In this document: positions 1 through 6,700 of the stretch, one piece after another | Position numbering within the stretch: position 1 is the stretch's first letter | How the letters are laid out: every line of letters starts with the position of its first letter | Assembly (NCBI GenBank): GCA_031274385.1 | Contig: JAISQH010000254.1 | Span: 1-7,151 of the forward strand | Direction: 5' to 3' | DNA length: 7,151 bases | From: Planctomycetaceae bacterium | GTDB taxonomy: Bacteria; Planctomycetota; Planctomycetia; Pirellulales; Thermoguttaceae | Notes under the pieces: generated by a model | What the model was told of the DNA's origin: nothing | Seen by the model: only the letters and a program-made list of their open reading frames with translations | Databases searched by the model: none | Program-made: the position numbers and the translations under genes

Positions 1-441
1 GAATCGTTGGACGATCATAAAAAAGAGTTACAACATCTTGCCGATGAGTTAGGTATTTCCGAACGAATAGTCTGGTATGGAGGAATCGACAATCCGCTTA
101 CGATTATTCCTAATTTTGATGTGGCGGTACTTTCGAGCCGTTCGGAAAGTTTTTCCAACAGCGTTTTGGAATACGCTGTTGCGGAACGTCCGATTGTTGT
201 TTCGGATGTCGGCGGGCTGGGCGAGATTGTCGAAAATAACCGAACCGGTTTTGTTGTTCCTCCGCAAAACCCGGAAAGATTAGCGGAAAAAATCCTGTTG
301 TTTCTCGAAAACCCCGAACTGGGAAAAACGTTTGGAAAAAAAGCAAAAGAATTTGTGTTCGAACAATACGACGAGAAAAAAATTCTCGAACAATATCTTA
401 ACTATTATCGATTGAGAGCGGGAAATACAGTTACAAAATAA
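1..441 (+). CDS. GT4-family glycosyltransferase, C-terminal part (5' end outside window)
   Basis: This is the C-terminal 146 residues of a GT-B fold glycosyltransferase, which would transfer a sugar from a nucleotide-sugar donor during polysaccharide or glycolipid synthesis at the cytoplasmic face. The frame is open from base 1 with no convincing start, so the gene begins upstream; the TTG at position 7 is an internal leucine. Visible family hallmarks are the strand-loop 'IVWYGGIDNP', then 'VLSSRSESF' followed by the E-x7-E motif (Glu49 and Glu57 of the visible part), which in GT4 enzymes contacts the donor sugar nucleotide, then 'PIVVSDVGGLGEIVE' and 'GFVVPPQNPERLAEKI'. The C-terminus is a helix-rich tail typical of the family. 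It is the only plus-strand gene and converges on the GNAT gene with one base between the stops. The donor and acceptor cannot be told from this fragment. The family call is secure; the exact role is not. Confidence 0.93.
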   Translation, partial: ESLDDHKKELQHLADELGISERIVWYGGIDNPLTIIPNFDVAVLSSRSESFSNSVLEYAVAERPIVVSDVGGLGEIVENNRTGFVVPPQNPERLAEKILLFLENPELGKTFGKKAKEFVFEQYDEKKILEQYLNYYRLRAGNTVTK

Positions 442-442
442 T

Positions 443-1162
443 TCAACCGGTGCAAAACCGTTGTCTGAATTTTCGTGCGGGAAATCCGAAAGAATGTTTG
501 AACAACCGCAGCTCCCAAAAATATGATTGAGGATTCCAGCCGGCTCCCGCTTTTTCTACGGCTCGAATCGACGGCAAATTGGAGCAATCAATATCAACAA
601 ATAATTTTTTGAATCCCCGCTCTTCGGCAATACAACAAATTTCCGCGTAAAGCCGCGTTGCCAAACCGCGTCCGCGAGATTGTTGCCGAGTATAGACTGT
701 CCGAATAACGCCTTCGTTCTGTTCCATGCGGAAAAAGCAATGTTGCGTCATCGGTTTTAATCCTGTAACACATGCAGCGTAACAATCCGGTATCATTGGT
801 GATACGGAAAAATTGGCGTAACCGGTTAAAACAAAACCGCCTTGTTCGATCAACTGCCTCAGAAGTTCGCAATCGTCTTTTGAGAAACCGTCCGCGCCGC
901 TCTCACTCCAACATTGACAATCTTCAAGCGTTGCAAAACTCCAACGTATAAAGTTGTCATTTTCTGTGCGAAATCGTTTCCACTGGCTGTCCGGTAATGT
1001 CAGGTCGAACTCCCAAAACGCAAGAGAACGAATCCAAAGATAATCCGTAAAAATATCAACAAAACGCCGAAAATATTTTCCGTTACTGCTCAACTTTCGT
1101 GCGAACAAATTCATTTTTGTAATCAATTTTGTAATCAATTTTGTAATCATATTCGTAATCAT
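443..1162 (-). CDS. GNAT-family N-acetyltransferase with repeat-encoded N-terminus
   Basis: This is a 239-residue GNAT protein that would transfer an acetyl group from acetyl-CoA to an amine. The acetyl-CoA binding motif A is visible around residues 153-172: strand 'VIRTVYTRQ' followed by Q161-x-x-G164-x-G166-L-A, which fits the family pattern Q/R-x-x-G-x-G/A. A motif B-like segment follows at 188-207, with 'CSNLPSIRAVEKAGAGW' close to the usual N-x-x-A/S-x-x-x-Y/x-E-K-x-G-F. Residues 1-16 are low complexity (MITN-MITK-LITK-LITK) and come from a tandem DNA repeat. Met17 ('MNLFARKL') could be the real start of the folded protein, but no Shine-Dalgarno precedes either Met. The substrate is unknown. 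The start lies 12 bases after the stop of the upstream CelD/BcsL-like gene, so the two probably form one transcript and may be translationally coupled. A shared role in modifying sugars or lipids is inferred from context only. Confidence 0.88.
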   Translation of the reverse strand: MITNMITKLITKLITKMNLFARKLSSNGKYFRRFVDIFTDYLWIRSLAFWEFDLTLPDSQWKRFRTENDNFIRWSFATLEDCQCWSESGADGFSKDDCELLRQLIEQGGFVLTGYANFSVSPMIPDCYAACVTGLKPMTQHCFFRMEQNEGVIRTVYTRQQSRGRGLATRLYAEICCIAEERGFKKLFVDIDCSNLPSIRAVEKAGAGWNPQSYFWELRLFKHSFGFPARKFRQRFCTG

Positions 1163-1176
1163 TATTCGTAATCATT
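1115..1176. repeat. Five-unit 12/13-bp tandem repeat at a gene start
   Basis: Five copies of the core GTAATCA (plus strand) start at 1119, 1131, 1143, 1155 and 1168, so the spacing is 12, 12, 12 and 13 bases. Units at 1115-1126 and 1127-1138 are identical (TTTTGTAATCAA) and the unit at 1139-1150 differs by its last base. The unit ATTCGTAATCATT occurs exactly twice in a row, at 1151-1163 and 1164-1176. On the minus strand the array encodes the first 16 residues of the GNAT protein, read as repeated (L/M)ITK. Twelve-base units preserve the frame, while the one 13-base step changes it. The array spans the junction with the upstream gene's stop codon. Confidence 0.93.
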
Positions 1177-1187
1177 ATTCTTTCTCC
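1173..1187 (-). promoter_or_regulatory. Shine-Dalgarno GGAG with stop-start overlap, out of frame with the GNAT gene
   Basis: On the minus strand GGAG (1187-1184) lies 8 bases before an ATG at 1175-1173 that overlaps the upstream TAA stop as TAATG. This is the best ribosome binding site at this junction and the geometry expected for translational coupling. The frame it opens gives only a 30-residue peptide, ending at a TAA at 1085-1083, and not the GNAT protein, whose first in-frame ATG is 13 bases further on (1162-1160) and 21 bases from the GGAG. Taking out one 13-bp unit, or one base, between the two ATGs would put this site in frame with the GNAT gene. Confidence 0.5.
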
Positions 1188-2284
1188 GTTTTTTTCTGTT
1201 TTGATTCACGCCGTCGGCGAATATACGGCATAACAGTATCGTACAACGAAAAAAACGTTTTGCCCAAAAAAGAAATCGGCAGTACTATTTGTCCGACCGT
1301 TTGCGGTTCAGGATTCCAGATTTCCTGATTCGGTGCCATTATTCCCATAAAATCAAAGTAGTCAATTTCCGAATCATCAATTAACTGTTCGTTAATCATT
1401 AGGTGCAAAACCTGTCCGGGTGAGGCTTGTCTCAACGAATCATCAATACCTACTTTTTGACCCAAAACGGTTTTCTTAGACCGGTAACAATATTGAAACG
1501 CAATTTGTTTGCCTGCATAAAAAAGGATGTAAAGCCGGAGAAAACCTTGTTCGGCAAGCAGTCTTGCCTGTTCCAGAAAAAAGGTTCCTTTATTTTGTTT
1601 CAAAATACTTCCGCCTTCGGCACCTTTCCAACCGGAGTCTTCCAATTGAAAACATTCCGGCAGCAACGATTCAATTTGTTCTGTATTGTCAAATACTTTC
1701 AGTTCGCAGGAATTGGACAAATTGTTCCTGATTCTCCGCCGGATATGTTTTATTTCATTTTTTTTCCATAAATTTGTTACCGATTCTCTTTCACCTTTGA
1801 GCGGCACAACAGCGGTTTGGTATCGCGGCAGCCATTGCGATTGACGTTTTGTTTCTTGCAGGTATTCACGAAACAATTTCCATTGCGGGTGATCGAAACG
1901 TACCGGATCAATCCAAAGAAGATCGTAAGGTAACGATTTTAATGTTGCGAAAAGACAATCAAAAACAGTACCGGCATCAACGGAATTGTCGAGTAACAAA
2001 TCACCGCAAAACGCCCAATCGTTACTTGTCAACATACCGGTACGCAACGGCTTCACTTTGTTTCCGCGAAACAAAGGTATTCCCGCAACAAAATTTCCGT
2101 CAGATTCGATAACGAGTGTATGAAACGCCGCTCCTGCCGCAAAATGATTCATCCAATGCTCAATACATTCCGCACGCAGTAACGGGGACGTTACATTGCT
2201 TCGTTCCCAAAGTAAATTCCACGCAACAGTATTGTTACGCAGTGATTCAGGTGAATCCAAAATCAGGGAAGAGTATTTTGTCAT
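1175..2284 (-). CDS. CelD/BcsL-type GNAT acyltransferase (FemAB-like fold)
   Basis: A 369-residue soluble protein of the Acetyltransf_6 (CelD/BcsL) type, a GNAT group often found in exopolysaccharide and cellulose loci and thought to acylate sugars or precursors in the cytoplasm. The N-terminal half (about 1-165) has the family's first domain: 'SPLLRAECIEHWMNHFA', then strands 'HTLVIESDGNFVAGIPLF'. The diagnostic C-terminal domain runs from about 172 to 315: a basic helix 'KKNEIKHIRRRIRNNL', the segment 'LEDSGWKGAEGGSIL' (Glu215 to Leu228), 'LYILFYAGKQIAFQY', 'ASPGQVLHLMI' and 'IDYFDFMG'. A basic, lysine-rich tail (355-368) follows. There is no signal peptide or membrane segment. The start at 2284 lacks a clear Shine-Dalgarno. 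The gene lies 89 bases after the protease gene and 12 bases before the next GNAT gene. The substrate is unknown; the link to glycan synthesis rests on family habit and the nearby GT4 gene. Confidence 0.85.
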   Translation of the reverse strand: MTKYSSLILDSPESLRNNTVAWNLLWERSNVTSPLLRAECIEHWMNHFAAGAAFHTLVIESDGNFVAGIPLFRGNKVKPLRTGMLTSNDWAFCGDLLLDNSVDAGTVFDCLFATLKSLPYDLLWIDPVRFDHPQWKLFREYLQETKRQSQWLPRYQTAVVPLKGERESVTNLWKKNEIKHIRRRIRNNLSNSCELKVFDNTEQIESLLPECFQLEDSGWKGAEGGSILKQNKGTFFLEQARLLAEQGFLRLYILFYAGKQIAFQYCYRSKKTVLGQKVGIDDSLRQASPGQVLHLMINEQLIDDSEIDYFDFMGIMAPNQEIWNPEPQTVGQIVLPISFLGKTFFSLYDTVMPYIRRRRESKQKKTEKE

Positions 2285-2373
2285 AAATATTTCAAAATCG
2301 TTCGTGTATTTCGTGGTTGAAAAATAAAGGGTGTTGCGCTGTCATACTACACCGTACAATTACTAATTACTAA
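2285..2373. other. 89-base intergenic gap with a CACGAA doublet and a weak hairpin
   Basis: This gap separates the protease from the CelD/BcsL-like gene. Minus strand, in order: the end of the heptad repeat, then a 5-bp stem GGTGT/ACACC (arms 2348-2352 and 2329-2333) around a 14-base loop, followed by CTTTATTTTT. It resembles a weak intrinsic terminator, but the stem is short. Next comes CCACGAAATACACGAACG, with two CACGAA copies 9 bases apart, near 2301-2318. No -35/-10 pair stands out for the downstream gene, so it may be read through from the protease or have its own weak promoter. Confidence 0.4.
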
Positions 2374-2388
2374 CTACTGTTCACTGTT
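2361..2388. repeat. Degenerate 7-bp tandem repeat covering the protease stop codon
   Basis: On the plus strand four heptads follow each other without gaps: TACTAAT (2361-2367), TACTAAC (2368-2374), TACTGTT (2375-2381) and CACTGTT (2382-2388). CAGTGCT (2389-2395) may be a decayed fifth unit. Neighbouring units differ by one to three bases. The last codons and the TAG stop (2376-2374) of the S41 protease lie inside the array, so the repeat encodes the protein's final residues and continues into the gap. Slippage here could change the C-terminus. Confidence 0.7.
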
Positions 2389-3777
2389 CAGTGCTTCAAC
2401 TGCCTTGTCGAGTTGCGGGTCGTAATACGGTGGTTTGCCCTGCAAAATAAAAGGGGCAGATATTTTTTCTGTTTCATTTTGAGATGGATCGGATTTAATG
2501 TCGCGAATTTCTTCAGGCAGGCGGCGGAGAAAATCGTTGAGTATGAGTTCACGATTTTCTGTGACACAATTGGAACGGCGTTCTCTTATTTGAAGTGTCG
2601 CATAACGCTGAGACTCGGAAATCGGTACCAACCGGTCAGGCATCACGCCCCATGAATCCGATTCCTGAGCGTCTTGGTTTCGATGAATGTTTCTGTTACT
2701 CGGTCTCCAATAACTTGCGTCAGTCAGTTGGAGTGTACCGGAATTAAGCGGCAAAGGAACGATTTCCTGTACCGTTCCTTTGCCAAACGACCGAACACCA
2801 ATAATCGTTGCGCGTCCGAAATCCTGAAACGCTGCCGAAAGAATTTCCGCCGCACTGGCGGATTCGCCGTCAATCAGAACCGCCATCGGAAGCCGGCAAA
2901 TCGGAGTTTGTCCGTTAAGATGATAAACCGTTTTCACGGTGCCATCACGAAACCGAGTTGAAACAATAACCTTTTGTTCCGGCGTCGGCTGAAGAAAAAA
3001 AGCGGCAATCTCAACACAAATTGTAACATATCCGCCGGGGTTGTCACGCAAATCAAGAATCAATGACTTGGCGTTGTCTTTTGAAATTTGTTCCAACGCG
3101 GCACGAACTTCCGTCGCCGTCCGGTCACTAAATGAAGTAATCCGAAGATAAGCAATCTCCGGGTTATTTTCCAAACAAAAAAGACGCTTCCCTTCGGTAT
3201 CAATACGGTCGCCCTCAACACTGTCACGAAAAACCGGAGCCGGTGTTACGGAAAACTCAACCGGTTCCGTTTTGCCAAAAGGAAGAATTGTCAATTCAAT
3301 TTCTTTTTTACTCAATGGCTTCAAATGATTTCCTCTGAAAAGTTCGGAAACTTCATAAAAAGTAAGTCCTTTGGTCTCTTTTCCGTTGACGCGCAAAATT
3401 TTGTCACCGGAACGGATTCCCGCCTCATAAGCCGGAGAACCGGGAATCGGATAAACAATCTCCGATTCTTTTTCAATCGGGTTTTCACGGTACACAATGC
3501 CAATACCGTCAAAACGGTTGTCAAGATTTTCTTCGTATTCTTTTTGTTCGGAAAACGGAATGTACGCCGAAAAAGGATCGTCAAGCGAATGGTTCAGTTG
3601 TTGAACCATGCCGGTCATTGCCCCTTCAAACAGCATCTTGGCAGTAGGGTTGGCTAAGGCGTTACTTTCAATTTGGTGCAGCGAATCGATAAGGATTCGA
3701 TCACGCATTGTCATTCCTGAACAAAAAAAATAAAGAATGACCGCAATTAAAAGAACATAAAAATTCAATCGAGGCAT
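2374..3777 (-). CDS. S41-family C-terminal processing protease (CtpA/CtpB-like) with PDZ domain
   Basis: A 467-residue serine protease that would cleave envelope proteins outside the cytoplasmic membrane, near their C-termini. A single hydrophobic segment (residues 6-19, 'FYVLLIAVILYFFC') after a short basic start acts as signal or membrane anchor; 'YFFC' is not a good lipobox. A helical lead region (25-75) contains 'DDPFSAYIP', common in CTPs. The PDZ domain spans about 85-167, with 'GIGIVY' and 'PGSPAYEAGIRSGDKILRVNGK'. The protease core includes 'IAYLRITSF', 'SLILDLRDNPGG' and 'GESASAAEIL' with Ser308, then 'SFGKGTVQE' with Lys333 and Gln337. The Ser-Lys spacing of 25 and Lys-Gln spacing of 4 equal those known for B. 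subtilis CtpB and plant D1 protease, so it should be active. 'WGVMPD' closes the core; a charged tail follows. The ATG comes one base after the kinase stop with no Shine-Dalgarno, indicating an operon and likely coupling. Its target is unknown. Confidence 0.95.
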   Translation of the reverse strand: MPRLNFYVLLIAVILYFFCSGMTMRDRILIDSLHQIESNALANPTAKMLFEGAMTGMVQQLNHSLDDPFSAYIPFSEQKEYEENLDNRFDGIGIVYRENPIEKESEIVYPIPGSPAYEAGIRSGDKILRVNGKETKGLTFYEVSELFRGNHLKPLSKKEIELTILPFGKTEPVEFSVTPAPVFRDSVEGDRIDTEGKRLFCLENNPEIAYLRITSFSDRTATEVRAALEQISKDNAKSLILDLRDNPGGYVTICVEIAAFFLQPTPEQKVIVSTRFRDGTVKTVYHLNGQTPICRLPMAVLIDGESASAAEILSAAFQDFGRATIIGVRSFGKGTVQEIVPLPLNSGTLQLTDASYWRPSNRNIHRNQDAQESDSWGVMPDRLVPISESQRYATLQIRERRSNCVTENRELILNDFLRRLPEEIRDIKSDPSQNETEKISAPFILQGKPPYYDPQLDKAVEALNSEQ

Positions 3778-3778
3778 G

Positions 3779-6700
3779 TTATTTTTCGAAATATTTTTCG
3801 ATTTGACGAATTAGAAGTTGCGGAACGATGGGTTTGCTACAAAATGCGTCCATTCCTGCATCAAGACATTTTTGAATATCTTCTTTGGTCGCGTTAGCGG
3901 TCAACGCAATAATTGGTGTACGTTTTTTACCTTGCTCCAATTCCCATTGCCGTATTAAATCAGTGGCTTCGTAACCGTCCATCTCCGGCATCTGGCAATC
4001 CATCAGAATCAGGTCATAATCCTGTTTCCGTACCGTATCACACGCTTCATTGCCATTAAGTGCCAAATCACAAGTGAATCCGGCTTCAAGTAACAAATTT
4101 TTTGCAACAATTTGATTGACCCGATTGTCCTCAACTACAAGAATGTGAATCTTGCCCGCTAATTTTGACAAAAACCTGTTTTCTGTTTGTTCCTTCTTTT
4201 CAGTCTTGCGCCATTTCGTAACTTTTTTCAGCGTATCCGTTGTAATAATTCCCGATTCAAGTTTCATTTGGATATCAGCAGCAAGCAACCGGTTCATTAC
4301 GGAATCAAATAATGTTGAAACAGAAATCGGCTTGCTAATAACGGCTACGTCGCGTTCTTGAAAAAATCCCATGTCCCAATCTTCATCAAGAGAACGCAGC
4401 AAAATGATTTGCGGAATTTGTGTTACTTTTTGTTGGCATTGCTTCAATATTTGGTGTACTAATTCAACTCCGGTTGTATTCGAGAGCGTGTTGTTAATGA
4501 TGAGTAACTCAAATGTTTTTGTATATTTTTTCCAATCCTGTTTTATTTGTGTCATCGCCTCATCGGAACCACTGACAGAACAACTCAATCCCCAATCCGA
4601 TAATTGAGTTTGAAGCGTTCCTCTTTGTGACAAATTGTCGTCAATGACAAGAGCCGTCTGACCTTTGATATGGTCTCCGCTAATGGTTTTCCGATAAACG
4701 ATCGCGTTACAAAATATTTCGTCAGAAAAAGGACAATTCTCTATGTGATGTTGACATTCGATTGATTCCGATAGCAAACACGGAATAATTTTTGGATCAC
4801 AATCTAACGGTATTGTGAACCAAAATGTCGAACCATCTCCCTTTTTGCTCTCAACTCCGATTTCACCTCCCATAAGATTGACCAGTTTTTTTGAAATTGC
4901 CAATCCCAAACCGGTACCGCCGTACAAACGATTGTGAGAAACATCAACCTGCGAAAACGCCTTGAATAACCGGTCAATCCGATCTTGCGGAATACCAATT
5001 CCCGTATCACGAACACTGAAACGGATTTTCAGTTTCGATTCCTGTACCGATTCAAGCGTTACATTAATTTGAATTCCGCCTTGTTCCGTGAACTTGATCG
5101 AATTACTAATCAGATTGATCAAAATCTGACGTATCCTTCCCGAATCACCGGAAACGGTTCGGGGTAAATTGCGGCTGATAAAAACGCCGAGTTCCAACTT
5201 CTTATTATTGGCACGCGAAGCAAGAACTTTCAGTACAAATTCAAGCATTGCCAACAAATCAAACTCCTCCGAATCAAGTTCCAACTTACCGGCTTCAATT
5301 TTGGAAAAATCAAGAATATCGTTAATCAAAAAGAGAAGCGATTTTCCCGAATCATTGATTAATTGTGCATATTCGTTCTGTTTTGCGTTCAATTCCGTAC
5401 CTAATAACAGTTCAGAAAGTCCGATCACGCCATTGAGCGGCGTTCTGATTTCGTGACTCATGTGAGCGAGAAATTGGCTTTTTGCCTGATTGGCATTTTC
5501 TGCTTCGTTTTTGGCTCGTTCCAGATTTTCCGCAAACCGCTTTCGCCCTAAATGATTGGCTAATCCCTGAGCCAGTAACGTTAACTGTTTCACATCCATT
5601 GAGTCATAACGATTTTTTTTGTTACTAACGCCCATAATTCCGATTGACCGGTTTTCATCAACAATAGGTAAATTCATGTGAGAACGAATCGGTAAATGAC
5701 CGGCTGGAAAATGCCGCTCTCCGGGTAACGCCGAAACATCATCGTGAATAACCGCTTTGCCTGATTGGAGACATTCTGTTAACGTTTCAGAAAATATGTG
5801 AGGTATTCCCTTCTCTGTTTTGGTCGGCAATGTACAGACTAACGCTTGACCAAAAACAAGCGAACGGAACAGCAAGGTGTCTTCGGCTTGTTCTAAAAGT
5901 ACAATATATCCCATTTCACTTTGCGTCAAATGTACTGCCGTTTCAATTGTGAAATCAACAATTTCCTGTTCCGTACAATCTGTCATCTGCGCCAATTTAA
6001 GTAACGCATTCAATCGGGTCTGATCAATTTGCAATTCCTCAAAATGTTGATGCCGCTCAGTCACATCAAGAATAACAACAATAATTTGCGCAATAGAATT
6101 GTCGGAATCCCTGATAACAGAAGCGTTCATTTCTCCCCAAAGTGCTTCACCGCTTTTTGAACGGAGCAAAAGTTCAATACGGTATTTGTTCACCATACCG
6201 GAAATAACACCCCGCCGCTCAAACGTAAGGAAACTCTGTTCCAAATATTCCTCATCATAAATCATTTCAACTTTCTGTCCCAATAATTCTTCTTCCGAAT
6301 ATTCAACAAAAGCACAAAGAGCCGTATTGACTGAGGAAAAACAAAAATGGGCGTCAAGAAAAAAAATGGGCGAATTGCTGTTATAAATCAATGCCTGAAG
6401 TTGAGAACGGCTTCGGTCAAGTTCCTGCATGCGCTCCTTGATCTTTTCTTCCAACCGCGTTTTCATCTGCAATTCATATTCATTTTCCAGCGATTCTGTT
6501 TTCGGCGTTTCAATTTTTGGTTGTTCCTCTTTTTGTTCACTTATTGAGCCGGTCTGTTTGGTCAGGTTGTTTCCGAAACAAATGATCCCGTTGATTTGAC
6601 CTTGCGAATCAACAAAAGGTTCAATCTGTATTTCGTATTGCAATTCGCCGGTCTTAACAATCTTTTTTGAACATTGCCCCTGAAGTGCAAGATGACAAAG

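Noticed and set aside
442..520. ACCGGT and AACCG-like short palindromes near the convergent gene ends
   Set aside because: No stem of useful length followed by a T-run forms on either strand, and similar CCGGT words are frequent in these coding regions.
594..872. A 92-codon minus-strand frame overlapping the GNAT gene
   Set aside because: The GNAT frame carries the acetyl-CoA motif; this overlapping frame has only Arg/Cys-rich sequence.
1083..1175. The 30-residue peptide opened by the GGAG/TAATG start
   Set aside because: Its sequence is just the repeat read in another frame (repeated DYKI). It is more likely a by-product of the displaced start than a functional peptide, so it is not listed as a gene.
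1115..1176. The tandem repeat as a CRISPR array or iteron origin
   Set aside because: Units are 12-13 bp with no spacers and lie within a coding start. No replication initiator gene or cas gene is nearby.
1427..1771. A 114-codon plus-strand open frame inside the CelD/BcsL-like gene
   Set aside because: It is wholly antisense to a well-supported protein, is Phe-rich with no recognisable motif, and has no ribosome binding site worth noting. It is a shadow frame.
2329..2352. GGTGT/ACACC hairpin followed by a T-rich run as an intrinsic terminator
   Set aside because: The stem is 5 bp with a 14-base loop and the tract CTTTATTTTT is interrupted. It is too weak to call a terminator and is noted only within the gap.
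2674..2961. A 95-codon plus-strand frame opposite the protease catalytic core
   Set aside because: It lies opposite the Ser308/Lys333 region, whose coding sense is certain, and shows no family motif.
3325..3657. A 110-codon plus-strand open frame antisense to the protease PDZ region
   Set aside because: The minus strand here encodes clear PDZ motifs. The antisense product is Phe/Arg/Asn-rich without domain features.
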